A program made the translations under genes and the position numbers. A DNA stretch of 42,327 bases. Source: Acinetobacter sp. Ver3 (GTDB lineage: Bacteria; Pseudomonadota; Gammaproteobacteria; Pseudomonadales; Moraxellaceae). Location of the stretch: positions 1 to 42,327 of the forward strand of contig NZ_JFYL01000022.1 of assembly GCF_000632455.1 (NCBI RefSeq), in the 5' to 3' direction. Within the stretch, counting starts at the first letter, position 1; every line of letters begins with the position of its first letter. Shown piece by piece: positions 1-7,941 of this stretch. Below the pieces are notes generated by a model. That model was given only the letters and a program-made list of their open reading frames with translations. It did not search any database and was not told the DNA's origin.

Positions 1-2529
1 GGTAATCCAACTGAACAAGATTTTGTAATCGACTTGACACCACCAGATATCGATATTGATCCGTGGGAAGATGATAATGATCCTTGGTTAGATATCGATC
101 CTTGGGATGATGAAGAAGCTGCATGGGATGTGAGTGAAGCTGCATCTGTACAGGCAGTATCATTAGCTGCTGAGCCTCAAATTGCTGCATTCTCTGCTTT
201 CGCTGCACGCTCATTATTTGTAGCTGAACCAGTAGTAAAAGCAGCTCAAGTAACGGCGGTTGATCCAAGTATTAATTATACTAATGATCCACAACGTACA
301 ACTAGAGGTAATACAGAAAACAATCCTAAAGAGGTTGCTGTAGAGATTAAAGATGCTAATGGTAGTGTTGTATCTAGTGGTTTAGCAGTGTTGTCAGCAG
401 GTCGTTGGAGTTATAAACCAGCAGAACCTTTAGCAGATGGTACATATACACTTGTAGCTACTGCACGTGATGCAGCAGGTAATACTAGCCGTACAGTTTC
501 TTTAAAATTTGGTGTAGATACACTTTCACCTGACTTGTCAGTTGAAGAGTTATATCCTACAAATGACACTACCCCAGCAATTTCTGGTTCAACTGAACAA
601 TATTCTAAAGTTCAAGTCGTGATCAAAGATAAGAATGGAAATACTGTTGTAGATGCACCAGCTTCTGTAGATAGCTCAGGCAATTGGACATTTACACCGC
701 CAAGAGATTTGGCGGATGGTAATTATACAGTTGAAGTAACATCTACCGATTTAGCAAAAAACAAAACAACTGAAACACATCAATTAACAGTTGATACTCA
801 AGCTCCTGATGCTGTGATTATTAATCCAATTACAGATCCAAGTGACTTGAAACCAGTATTAACAGGTAAAGCTGAAGCGAATACTACTGTCGAATTAGTG
901 ATTAAGGACTCTACAGGTCGAATTATTGATTCTGCACTTGTTCCTGCTGATCAAAATGGTAATTGGGCATATCCAATCAACAATAATTTACCAGAAGGTA
1001 CAATTATCGTTGAAGCTAAAGCGATTGATGAAGCTGGAAATGTCGGTCCTTCATCAAGCATTGGCTTTGATTTAGATGTAACTCCGCCAGATGCTCCAAC
1101 TGCTACATTTAATGCTGATGGTTCATTAGTAACTGGTACTGCACAAGCTTTATCAACAGTTAAAGTAAAAGATGCAAACAACAACGTGATTGGTACAACT
1201 ACTGCGGATAGCAATGGAAACTACTCAATTAAGTTGACACCAAGTTTAAATGACGGACAAAACGTATCTGTGACAGCTTCTGACGTAGCGGGTGAATCTG
1301 CACCACGTAAAGTGACTGCACCGAACATTCCGTTGGATGCAATTGATAACGTTGCGAAAGCAGGTATCGAGTATGAGTATCCAGTTACACAGAAATTCAT
1401 TAAAGATGCGATTTCATATAACTGGTTGATTGGCTTCCTCGGAATTACGCTTGGTAAAACGAGTGGTGCTACAGAGTTTACAATCGGTGCTAATAAAACA
1501 GCTGACGTACAGCTTCAAGTGAAGTCTGCATCTTGGGCAACATTGTTTGACTCTGTGAAGATTAACCTTTACAAGCAAGATAGTTCAGGTAAATGGGTGC
1601 TGATTGCGAACGACAAGTCTTCTGGTTTATTTGACTTTATTGGAATTTTTGGTGAGTACGCACATATCAACTTAGATGATTTATCTACTGGTAAATATCG
1701 TATTGAAATGAGCAACGCTAATCTGGCTTCTTTACCAGGTTATGTTCAGACTAACTTGCTGATTAAAGAAACTGATACAAGTACAACGCCTGTTGTGAAG
1801 TCAATCACTGAAGCGAAGGGTAATGTCATTACTGATCTAGATCTTATACATGGTAAAGATCTTGTAGTTGCCGGTACTGTTGTGAAAGCTGTAAATGGTG
1901 TTGCGATTAATGGTGCAACAACAATCAAAGGTGAGTTTGGTACATTAACAATCGATGCAAACGGTACATACGCTTACAAACCAAATGCAAACATTAATGC
2001 GATTGGTAAAACGGATGTATTTAAATACACGATTACTGATCCTGTAACTGGTAAGTCTGATACAGCGCAATTAGTACTTCAAATTGATTCTAAATCAGGT
2101 ACACCATTGGCTTGGAGCAAATTCACACCAGAAGCAAACGCGAATGATGCTGATGCATTGGCGAATGAAACAGCTGGTAAGTTCAACTCTACTTACTTGA
2201 ATGAAACAGTTTCTGCTAAAGGTTTGGATAAGTTAATCTTCAATGTGTTAAATGACAACAGCCATAACGGTGGTAACGGTGTTGACACAATCAATGACTT
2301 CCAATTAGGCAGCAATGTGAAGATTGATGTATCTGAGTTGTTATCTGATAGTGCAACTGCTCAAAACATTGATAAATTCATCTTTGTCGAGAAAGACGGA
2401 AACAATACGAAGTTAAGTATTGATCGTGATGGCGCAGGTACAACTTATAACAAGGTTGACCTAATTACTTTCAACAATACTGATGTTTCACTTCAAGACT
2501 TGTTGAACAAAAACCACTTGTTGTTCTAA
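1..2529 (+). CDS. Bap-like giant Ig-repeat surface protein, C-terminal part (5' end outside window)
   Basis: The frame is open from base 1, so this is the tail of a much longer gene; an apparent TTG start at 34 is internal. The visible 843 residues begin with an acidic DPW-rich stretch (about 46-135) and an Ala-rich stretch (to about 250). At least four bacterial Ig-like repeats of roughly 85-95 residues follow (about 256-1330), with motifs such as GNWTFTP, ADGNYTVEV and DAAGN. Next come a beta-rich domain (about 1336-1785), a VCBS/cadherin-like unit (GTLTIDANGTYAYKP, about 1930-2090) and a C-terminal type I secretion domain (DTINDFQLG near 2284). Known Acinetobacter Bap and Bap-like proteins act in cell adhesion and biofilm; that role is inferred here from architecture. 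Export would be by a type I system not in this window. A UUCG-loop terminator follows 12 bp after the stop. Confidence 0.85.
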   Translation, partial: GNPTEQDFVIDLTPPDIDIDPWEDDNDPWLDIDPWDDEEAAWDVSEAASVQAVSLAAEPQIAAFSAFAARSLFVAEPVVKAAQVTAVDPSINYTNDPQRTTRGNTENNPKEVAVEIKDANGSVVSSGLAVLSAGRWSYKPAEPLADGTYTLVATARDAAGNTSRTVSLKFGVDTLSPDLSVEELYPTNDTTPAISGSTEQYSKVQVVIKDKNGNTVVDAPASVDSSGNWTFTPPRDLADGNYTVEVTSTDLAKNKTTETHQLTVDTQAPDAVIINPITDPSDLKPVLTGKAEANTTVELVIKDSTGRIIDSALVPADQNGNWAYPINNNLPEGTIIVEAKAIDEAGNVGPSSSIGFDLDVTPPDAPTATFNADGSLVTGTAQALSTVKVKDANNNVIGTTTADSNGNYSIKLTPSLNDGQNVSVTASDVAGESAPRKVTAPNIPLDAIDNVAKAGIEYEYPVTQKFIKDAISYNWLIGFLGITLGKTSGATEFTIGANKTADVQLQVKSASWATLFDSVKINLYKQDSSGKWVLIANDKSSGLFDFIGIFGEYAHINLDDLSTGKYRIEMSNANLASLPGYVQTNLLIKETDTSTTPVVKSITEAKGNVITDLDLIHGKDLVVAGTVVKAVNGVAINGATTIKGEFGTLTIDANGTYAYKPNANINAIGKTDVFKYTITDPVTGKSDTAQLVLQIDSKSGTPLAWSKFTPEANANDADALANETAGKFNSTYLNETVSAKGLDKLIFNVLNDNSHNGGNGVDTINDFQLGSNVKIDVSELLSDSATAQNIDKFIFVEKDGNNTKLSIDRDGAGTTYNKVDLITFNNTDVSLQDLLNKNHLLF

Positions 2530-2541
2530 TAGACTAATGTG

Positions 2542-2569
2542 AAAAAGAGGAACTTCGGTTCCTCTTTTT
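2542..2569 (+). terminator. Intrinsic terminator of the Bap-like gene
   Basis: A 12-bp perfect stem (2542-2553 with 2558-2569) is closed by a C(TTCG)G tetraloop and ends in a T run. It lies 12 bp after the stop codon. Confidence 0.9.
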
Positions 2570-2580
2570 TATTCTTGAAT

Positions 2581-2609
2581 AAAAAATGGGACATTTAAAA
2601 TGTCCCATT
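2581..2609 (-). terminator. Intrinsic terminator of the lipase-like gene
   Basis: Arms AATGGGACATTT (2585-2596) and AAATGTCCCATT (2598-2609) form a near-perfect palindrome. Read on the minus strand it ends in a T run (2586-2581). It sits just downstream of the minus-strand stop at 2623, back to back with the terminator of the converging gene. Confidence 0.85.
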
Positions 2610-2622
2610 CATTGTCTATAAC

Positions 2623-3585
2623 TTATTTGAGTAGATTAAGAAAATTTAAATAATGTTGTACGAGGATTTGTTCTTGTTCCAATATTGGTGTATGACCTAC
2701 ACCTTTTAAGATGATAGGCTCTTGAGCATTTTTCAGTAATTCTTTCAGTTCAGCTGCAGCTTCTACATTAATAATTTGATCACGATCTCCCCAAATGATG
2801 AGTGTTGGTTGATCGATTGAACGAGCCGCTAGCGCAAATGTTTCAGGTGTAAATGATTTGGACATGAGAATAAGTTGCTCAACGAGTTTCGTGTTATTCG
2901 TAACATTGGATATCATGAGCTTTTCTTGTTCGACTTTCAGCTCGTTCGGTATAAATGGAGGTTGCTGCGTAGCAATTTTAAATAACCGATCAAAATCTCC
3001 AGGTTTAGAAACGATAAAATTTTTGAGTAAATTTGGGTCTTTTAAGTAAGGGGTATTGGCAGATTTAAATACACCTGCACTATTAATGAGTAGTAATGAT
3101 TTAGTATCGATTGGATACTGCGCCGCATAAAGTAATGCTACAGCTCCGCCCATGGAGTGACCGGCAACATTTAGATTTTGATCAACATGAATGGCTTCTG
3201 CAAAGCGACGTAATTTTTCTGTCAGATTAGGAATTGAATAATCAAAATCTGCTGCTACTTTACTATCACCTTGACCAGGTAAATCAGGGATAATGATGTG
3301 ATAATGTGGTGTCAGATAACGAGCGACTCGGTTCCAATTATCGCGACTGCCTGCAAGACCATGCACAAGCATAAGTACGGGTTTGCCTTTGGTTCCACCT
3401 TCACTGTAAGCCCAATCGATGTCGGAAACTTTAATACGCTTGGTATTCAGTCCAGCCCAAGCACGTTCTTGTTGTAAAATATTTTGTATATTTATACTGC
3501 TTGGCACGGCTTGAGTTGTCGATGTAATTGAGATTGTACCGACTGCAATAGAAGCAGCAAGTAAGTGTGAAAATATCCTTTTCAT
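2623..3585 (-). CDS. Secreted alpha/beta-hydrolase, lipase/esterase-like
   Basis: A 320-residue alpha/beta-fold hydrolase with a Sec signal peptide (residues 1-26, cleavage probably after TTQA). The oxyanion region is VHGLAGSRDNW (74-84), the nucleophile elbow GHSMGG has Ser144, the likely catalytic acid is Asp267 or Asp269 in WGDRDQ, and His298 lies in GVGHTP. This fits bacterial true-lipase/esterase family V (Moraxella lipase type), acting on acyl esters in the periplasm or outside the cell; the substrate is not shown. The frame extends upstream to 3648, but ATG 3585 is chosen because it begins the signal peptide and has a weak AGAGAA element before it. The gene is monocistronic, and no lipase foldase lies next to it. 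Confidence 0.8.
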   Translation of the reverse strand: MKRIFSHLLAASIAVGTISITSTTQAVPSSINIQNILQQERAWAGLNTKRIKVSDIDWAYSEGGTKGKPVLMLVHGLAGSRDNWNRVARYLTPHYHIIIPDLPGQGDSKVAADFDYSIPNLTEKLRRFAEAIHVDQNLNVAGHSMGGAVALLYAAQYPIDTKSLLLINSAGVFKSANTPYLKDPNLLKNFIVSKPGDFDRLFKIATQQPPFIPNELKVEQEKLMISNVTNNTKLVEQLILMSKSFTPETFALAARSIDQPTLIIWGDRDQIINVEAAAELKELLKNAQEPIILKGVGHTPILEQEQILVQHYLNFLNLLK

Positions 3586-3690
3586 TGTATTTCTCTGTGT
3601 ATTGTTATTGTGCAAATTTAGAGTAAGTGAGTCTGTTATGAAATGCATTTGCTCAAATCAATCATCCGATAAACTATAGGTCAATTATTG

Positions 3691-4014
3691 ATGAATCGAT
3701 CAGTATCAGCGGAAATGGCACAGTTGATCTTGGCCACAGTATCACAAATTCCTTATGGGAAAGTAGCCAGTTATGGTCAAATTGCTGCGATGTCAGGACT
3801 GCCTAAACATGCCCGGTTGGTTGGTCGTGTTTTGAATCAATTAGATGTGAGTAGCGACTTGCCTTGGCATCGTGTCATTAATGCGCAAGGTAAAATTAGT
3901 CATCAGCGTTTGGATGATCAAGGTTTTAATTGCCAGCAAGCTAGATTACTTGAAGAGGGGATCGTGTTTAACAATGGCAAAATAGATTTTAAGGTTTTTG
4001 GATGGTTCGAGTAG
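3691..4014 (+). CDS. Alkyltransferase-like (ATL/MGMT-family) DNA-binding protein
   Basis: 107 residues, the size of the bare O6-alkylguanine-DNA-alkyltransferase domain. It has the winged-helix core (IPYGKVASYGQIA, 20-32), the arginine-finger region (ARLVGRVLNQ, 41-50) and the active-site motif written PWHRVI, with Trp59 in place of the acceptor Cys. The ATL subfamily is defined by this Cys-to-Trp change: it binds and flips O6-alkylguanine but cannot remove the alkyl group, and hands the lesion to nucleotide excision repair. ATG 3691 is preferred over TTG 3688; AGG lies 10 bp upstream. The gene faces divergently from the lipase-like gene, with about 105 bp between the two starts. Confidence 0.88.
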   Translation: MNRSVSAEMAQLILATVSQIPYGKVASYGQIAAMSGLPKHARLVGRVLNQLDVSSDLPWHRVINAQGKISHQRLDDQGFNCQQARLLEEGIVFNNGKIDFKVFGWFE

Positions 4015-4039
4015 CTCCGTATGTCGGTATACGGAGCTA
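4012..4039. terminator. Hairpin between convergent genes
   Basis: Perfect 11-bp arms TAGCTCCGTAT (4012-4022) and ATACGGAGCTA (4029-4039) overlap the stop codon of the ATL gene. They lie between it and the converging stress-protein gene. Neither side has a strong T run, so it may be a 3'-end-protecting or weak bidirectional terminator. Confidence 0.55.
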
Positions 4040-4046
4040 TCAGTTA

Positions 4047-4487
4047 TTATTGCTTTACGACAAAAACAGGTACATTGACTTCGGTGATGAGGCTTTGTGC
4101 GACACTGCCCATAATTAATTTCTTGAATCCTGTGCGACCGTGCGAGCTGATAACAATCAAATCAATATTAAGCTCATCAATCGCTTTCATTATGGTGCGG
4201 TGAATACTTTCTCCTTCGAGTATTTTAGTCTCTACGTCTACTCCATATTCATTAAACTTTGCTTTAGCTTGAGCTAGGTTATCTTCAATAAATTTTCGTG
4301 CTCGTTCAATTAAAAGATTTGACTGCCCATCTGAGAGATATTCGGCTGCGATATAGGGATCGAGTGTCATCACTTGAACAACAGTGATTTTGCTATTAAA
4401 TGCTTTAGCCAATTCAACAGCATGCTGAACGACGTTGAGTGCTACTTCTGAACCATCCACTGGAACGAGGATATTTTGATAACTCAT
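4047..4487 (-). CDS. Universal stress protein, UspA family
   Basis: A 146-residue single Usp domain (Rossmann-like fold). It has the N-terminal ILVPVDGSE strand/loop and the C-terminal ATP-binding loop SSHGRTGFKKLIMGS. That loop follows the G-x2-G-x9-G-S pattern of ATP-binding Usps except that the first Gly is Ser. Such proteins are cytoplasmic and accumulate under starvation, acid or oxidative stress; the exact role here is unknown. A good Shine-Dalgarno (GGAG) lies 7 bp before the ATG. The gene is monocistronic, convergent with the ATL gene, and followed upstream by a 247-bp AT-rich spacer with no recognised element. Confidence 0.9.
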   Translation of the reverse strand: MSYQNILVPVDGSEVALNVVQHAVELAKAFNSKITVVQVMTLDPYIAAEYLSDGQSNLLIERARKFIEDNLAQAKAKFNEYGVDVETKILEGESIHRTIMKAIDELNIDLIVISSHGRTGFKKLIMGSVAQSLITEVNVPVFVVKQ

Positions 4488-4734
4488 GTTGTTCTCCTTT
4501 TTTAACCGTTATTAAAATAGTTCAAAATAAAGTTGAAAAATTATGCTTTCGTATTGATCATATACTGATTTTTTTATTAATAAAACCAAGTGAATTTGTT
4601 GGAATTTTTTTAAACATGTATTTAAGATTGGTTAAATTATTTGATAACTATATCTTTATTTATTTTTATATAAACTATTTCATCAATTCTATATTCTGGT
4701 ATAAGTTCCTCAGAACAAATATTAATTAAATTAA

Positions 4735-5493
4735 ATGATAAATTTTTGTAAAGTTGTTTGCATCTCGATTTTTGGTGCATTATTAACATCTCATCTCTAT
4801 GCAAATTATATAATCTTTGCACAATCATTTGCGGAAATTCCAAGTTCTAAGAGTTTGGTCAACTCAATTTGTCAAAAAAACGAATTGAAATGTCGAGCAC
4901 AAGACACAAAATTATATCGTGTGAAGAATATTAAGGATTCATATTACTATCTAATTGATTCTTCTCCTAAATTAGTCAAATTTAAAAAAAAGGGTGAACA
5001 CTATATTGAACTTAATCGTTGGGATTTTGAGGATTATAGACACTCACATCAAAGTTCTAGCATAGACGATGAGTTTCAAAGCTCAGGAATCAAAATTTAT
5101 CCAGCACTTTATCCATTAAGTCAAAATGATCTGGCAATTGCTATCATTGATGATAGGTTTGTAAGCTACTCAGGGGGAGGGAGAACAGAGCAGTATGCGG
5201 ACTTTGTTCAATTGAATCGTAAAGGAAAATATAGATTAGCAGTAGCAGATCAACTTTTTTATGCTTCTGAAAGGATTCGTGCATGTTTTTCAGAACATGA
5301 TTATCAGACTTCAGCACATTGTTACGATGAGTCTGGAACTGTTCTAAATATTCATTTTAAACGGGGTGATCAGCAATATTATCATTGGACTCTTAATTAC
5401 ACAGATTATATTTGGCCTGCTCACGAATCTGAAAAAAATCGAAAAGTAGTGAAATATTCAAAAAAAATATTGCCATTTAATGATCTAAATTAA
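4735..5493 (+). CDS. Exported protein of unknown function
   Basis: 252 residues that I do not recognise. The first 23 residues look like a Sec signal peptide (hydrophobic VVCISIFGALLTSHL, Ala-x-Ala-type end LYA). The mature part is rich in Tyr, Lys and Ser, with four Cys (in SICQKNELKC, RACF and HCYD), which would allow periplasmic disulfides. There is no membrane segment after the signal. The gene and its upstream spacer are clearly more AT-rich than the neighbouring core genes. No convincing Shine-Dalgarno precedes ATG 4735. Its 3' end overlaps the 3' end of the opposing acetyltransferase gene by 17 bp. It could be a lineage-specific periplasmic protein. Confidence 0.65.
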   Translation: MINFCKVVCISIFGALLTSHLYANYIIFAQSFAEIPSSKSLVNSICQKNELKCRAQDTKLYRVKNIKDSYYYLIDSSPKLVKFKKKGEHYIELNRWDFEDYRHSHQSSSIDDEFQSSGIKIYPALYPLSQNDLAIAIIDDRFVSYSGGGRTEQYADFVQLNRKGKYRLAVADQLFYASERIRACFSEHDYQTSAHCYDESGTVLNIHFKRGDQQYYHWTLNYTDYIWPAHESEKNRKVVKYSKKILPFNDLN

Positions 5494-6106
5494 AAACATA
5501 ATCTGAAATTGAATTAACATCACCTGCCTGCAACTGTTCACGCATTTTTAAAAACTGCTTTTCATCTAAATCATAGAGCTTAAGAGAAAGCAGTTTTTTA
5601 ACATCTTCCTTAGGGAAACGGTATTTAATAATTTTGGCAGGTACACCACCGACGACAGCATAAGGTGGCACGTCTTTGGTGACGACAGCACCAGTTGCCA
5701 CCACTGCGCCTTCACCAAGTTTTACCCCTTGCATAATCATGGCACGGGAACCAATCCAACACCCATCACCAATGATAGTATCGCCGGCAGGCACAAAACT
5801 ACGCGTATCAAAAGGAAATGCAGAAATCCAGTCGGTACGGTGTAACTGATTTCCACCCATCATGATGACACACTCAGCGCCAAAACATACAAAATTGCCG
5901 ATATAAAGCTGATCGATGGGTTTTTCAGGTGTCGAAGCTTTGTCATGTAGATAACGCACCACACAACGCTCAAAACCTTGATCCCAATATGCTGAGTAAT
6001 AGCTGTAATTGCCTTTGATATGAATATTCGGATTTTTGACTGTTTTCGAAATAAATTCGAATTCGCACCAATGCTTAACAGGGGAGTTGATCAGCTTTTC
6101 AGACAT
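5477..6106 (-). CDS. CatB-related (xenobiotic-type) O-acetyltransferase
   Basis: A 209-residue left-handed beta-helix acetyltransferase of the XAT/CatB type, which moves an acetyl group from acetyl-CoA to a hydroxyl. Hexapeptide repeats run from about residue 68 to 158 (IGDGCWIGSRAMIMQGVKLG, GAVVTKDVPPYAVVGG). The catalytic His is likely His89 in QLHRTDW, followed by the SAFPF element of the family. The true substrate (chloramphenicol, streptogramin or a sugar) cannot be told from sequence. An in-frame GTG lies at 6124, but a TATAAT on the minus strand (6136-6141) puts the transcript start near 6129, so ATG 6106 is preferred. Confidence 0.82.
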   Translation of the reverse strand: MSEKLINSPVKHWCEFEFISKTVKNPNIHIKGNYSYYSAYWDQGFERCVVRYLHDKASTPEKPIDQLYIGNFVCFGAECVIMMGGNQLHRTDWISAFPFDTRSFVPAGDTIIGDGCWIGSRAMIMQGVKLGEGAVVATGAVVTKDVPPYAVVGGVPAKIIKYRFPKEDVKKLLSLKLYDLDEKQFLKMREQLQAGDVNSISDYVFNLDH

Positions 6107-6135
6107 ATCAATTAGATGACACACACGGAGAGTGT

Positions 6136-6141
6136 ATTATA
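6136..6141 (-). promoter_or_regulatory. -10 box for the CatB-like gene
   Basis: Consensus TATAAT on the minus strand, about 30 bp before ATG 6106. The -35 region is weak. It supports the shorter start of the acetyltransferase. Confidence 0.5.
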
Positions 6142-6182
6142 GCGAATAGGCTATTGGACTGGCATATTAATTTTCAAAACCC

Positions 6183-6596
6183 TTATGTAAACTCAGTAAG
6201 TTTAGCGTTATTAGGAATACGTGCAATCACTTTAATTTCAAAATCAAATCCTGCTAACCAATTCACACCTAAAGCTGTCCAGTTGGGATAAGGTTTTTGC
6301 GTGAAAACCTGATTTTTGACTTTCATAATGGTTTCAAATTGATGTTCTGGATCGGTATGAAAAGTCGTGACATCGACAATATCATCAAAATTACAACCAG
6401 CCCCAGCCAAAGTGTCAGCTAAGTTTTGAAAAGCCTGCGCAACTTGTTTTTCAAAATCTGGTTCAGGCGAACCATCTTCACGACTACCAACTTGTCCTGA
6501 AACAAAGAGTAAATCTTGCGATCGAATGGCGGCAGAATAACCATGTTGTTCATACAATGCATGGCGTTTTTTCGGAAAAATAGCTGTTCTTGTCAT
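6183..6596 (-). CDS. RidA-family (YjgF/YER057c) protein, atypical subgroup
   Basis: 137 residues covering the whole RidA/YjgF fold, including LFVSGQVG (30-37), the GAGCNFDDIVDVTTFH core and the closing strand FEIKVIARIP. In true RidA, which hydrolyses reactive enamine/imine intermediates, a conserved Arg before the final strand binds the substrate carboxylate. In my hand alignment that position is in GVNWLAG and appears to be Asn. That places this protein with Rid-like subgroups whose activity is not enamine deamination. It is transcribed divergently from a TetR regulator, with two matching palindromes between them, so it is probably the regulator's target. Start ATG 6596 has GGAG nearby. Confidence 0.85.
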   Translation of the reverse strand: MTRTAIFPKKRHALYEQHGYSAAIRSQDLLFVSGQVGSREDGSPEPDFEKQVAQAFQNLADTLAGAGCNFDDIVDVTTFHTDPEHQFETIMKVKNQVFTQKPYPNWTALGVNWLAGFDFEIKVIARIPNNAKLTEFT

Positions 6597-6632
6597 GAAA
6601 TTATCTCCATTGAGATGTGAATTAAAAATTTA

Positions 6633-6649
6633 ACATACGAATCGTATGT
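6633..6649. promoter_or_regulatory. Palindromic operator 1 of the RidA/TetR pair
   Basis: ACATACGAATCGTATGT is a perfect 17-bp palindrome of form ACATAC-N5-GTATGT. It lies 37 bp before the RidA-family start. The same form recurs at 6664-6680, centred 31 bp away, about three helical turns. Confidence 0.75.
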
Positions 6650-6663
6650 GAATAACTTAATTG

Positions 6664-6680
6664 ACATACGTAGTGTATGT
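6664..6680. promoter_or_regulatory. Palindromic operator 2, overlapping the tetR promoter
   Basis: ACATAC-GTAGT-GTATGT, with arms extended by TTG/CAA on the outside (6661-6683). The plus strand also reads TTGACA (6661-6666), an 18-bp spacer and TAGAAT (6685-6690), a near-consensus promoter for the TetR gene. A repressor bound here would cover its own promoter. The minus strand also has TTGACA at its outer edge. Confidence 0.75.
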
Positions 6681-6715
6681 CAATTAGAATTTTTGTCATG
6701 GAAGGGATGCAAGTT

Positions 6716-7303
6716 ATGTCTGTACGTGAACAAAAAATGGTGGAAACCCGCAAAAAATTGATTGAAGTTGCACGTCGTGCCTTTGCGATGTATGGATATG
6801 CTGATACATCCATGGATAAACTCACAGCAGAGGTGGGGTTGACGCGTGGGGCGCTCTATCATCATTTCGGTGATAAGAAAGGCTTATTTGCTGCGGTGGT
6901 TGATCAAATTGATTCAGAGATGGCTGCATCTGCCCAACAACATTTGAAACAGCCTGATGACCTATGGGAAGGGTTGATGCTGGAAGGGCGTACGTATATC
7001 GAACATGCATTAAACGCAGAATTTCAGCGTATTGTACTGCGTGATGGGCCAGCAGTATTGGGAGATCCAGCACATTGGCCAAGTCAAAATAGATGCTTGC
7101 AGAAGACACGTGAATGCGTAGAGCAATTGTTAGCTGAAAATAGATTAAAACAAATCGATGCACTTGCTGCTGCAGTCTTGCTTAATGGGGCAGCCATGAA
7201 TGCAGCATTGTGGGTGGCGTCTAGTGAACATCCTAAAAAGCTATTACCACAGGCTTTACAAGCCTTCGAAATATTTGCTTCGGGCTTCTTGAAAATAAAT
7301 TAA
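6716..7303 (+). CDS. TetR/AcrR-family transcriptional repressor
   Basis: 195 residues. The N-terminal TetR DNA-binding domain includes the helix-turn-helix at about 33-52 (MDKLTAEVGLTRGALYHHF). The C-terminal ligand/dimer domain is divergent, so the inducer is unknown. ATG 6716 is chosen because GGAAGGG (6700-6706) lies 9 bp before it; earlier in-frame starts at 6677 and 6698 lie within or too near the promoter. The gene is divergent from the RidA-family gene, and two ACATAC-N5-GTATGT palindromes lie between them, one over its own promoter. This predicts autorepression and control of the RidA-family gene. Confidence 0.9.
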   Translation: MSVREQKMVETRKKLIEVARRAFAMYGYADTSMDKLTAEVGLTRGALYHHFGDKKGLFAAVVDQIDSEMAASAQQHLKQPDDLWEGLMLEGRTYIEHALNAEFQRIVLRDGPAVLGDPAHWPSQNRCLQKTRECVEQLLAENRLKQIDALAAAVLLNGAAMNAALWVASSEHPKKLLPQALQAFEIFASGFLKIN

Positions 7304-7322
7304 TGTAAATTTTTAATCCAAT

Positions 7323-7345
7323 AAAAAAACCCCTCATCAGAGGGG
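7323..7345 (-). terminator. Terminator of greA
   Basis: CCCCTC (7330-7335), loop ATCA and GAGGGG (7340-7345). Read on the minus strand it is followed by seven T. It lies between the convergent tetR and greA. Confidence 0.85.
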
Positions 7346-7369
7346 GGTTATAGCTTAAAATATCAAGAA

Positions 7370-7846
7370 TTAAAGATATTCTACGCTCACAATTTCGTAT
7401 TCAACTTCACCTTGAGGTGTCGTAATCTTAACTTCATCGCCTTCATTTTTTCCTAAAAGACCACGAGCGATAGGGGAATTCACAGATATTTTGTTAATTT
7501 TAAAATCTGCTTCGTCGTCACCAACAATTTGATACGTTTTACGTTCTTCAGTATCCAAATTTTCAATTGTGACCGTCACGCCAAAAACAACGCGTCCATT
7601 TTGCTCAAGTTCTTTAACGTCAATCACTTGTGCAGCACCCAATTTTCCTTCGATATCTTGGATACGGCCTTCACAGAAACCTTGTTGCTCACGTGCAGCG
7701 TGGTATTCCGCGTTTTCTTTAAGATCTCCGTGTTCACGCGCTTCAGCAATCGCTGCTGTAATACGAGGACGATCTACAGTTTTAAGTTGATGTAATTCTT
7801 TCTCAAGCGCTTCTTTGCCTTGAGGTGTCATAGGATAACGTTGCAT
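7370..7846 (-). CDS. greA: Transcription elongation factor GreA
   Basis: 158 residues, the normal GreA length. The N-terminal coiled coil (about 1-75) carries the tip motif [13 protein letters not shown], whose Asp41 and Glu44 help RNA polymerase cleave backtracked RNA. The C-terminal FKBP-like domain (about 80-158) contains [17 protein letters not shown]. It rescues stalled RNA polymerase in the cytoplasm. It lies 95 bp downstream of carB on the same strand, an order also known from Pseudomonas (carA-carB-greA). A hairpin with a T run separates it from carB, so it probably has its own promoter or depends on read-through. Confidence 0.97.
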   Translation of the reverse strand: MQRYPMTPQGKEALEKELHQLKTVDRPRITAAIAEAREHGDLKENAEYHAAREQQGFCEGRIQDIEGKLGAAQVIDVKELEQNGRVVFGVTVTIENLDTEERKTYQIVGDDEADFKINKISVNSPIARGLLGKNEGDEVKITTPQGEVEYEIVSVEYL

Positions 7847-7895
7847 AGTTGTCCCTCAAAAAAGTAAGTATGAAAAAATACTAAGTCTATAAATG

Positions 7896-7925
7896 AAAAA
7901 AAGCCCGCCACCAAGAGGTGACGGG
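7896..7925 (-). terminator. Terminator-like hairpin between carB and greA
   Basis: On the minus strand, CCCGTCACC, loop TCTT and GGTGGCGGG (one G-T wobble) lead into a T run. Plus-strand arms are 7904-7912 and 7917-7925. It lies about 17 bp after the carB stop. Confidence 0.85.
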
Positions 7926-7941
7926 ACTTCTTGGTAGTGTA

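Noticed and set aside
5477..6106. Mobile resistance gene (catB cassette)
   Set aside because: No integron attachment site, integrase or insertion sequence flanks it; it looks like a chromosomal CatB-related enzyme.
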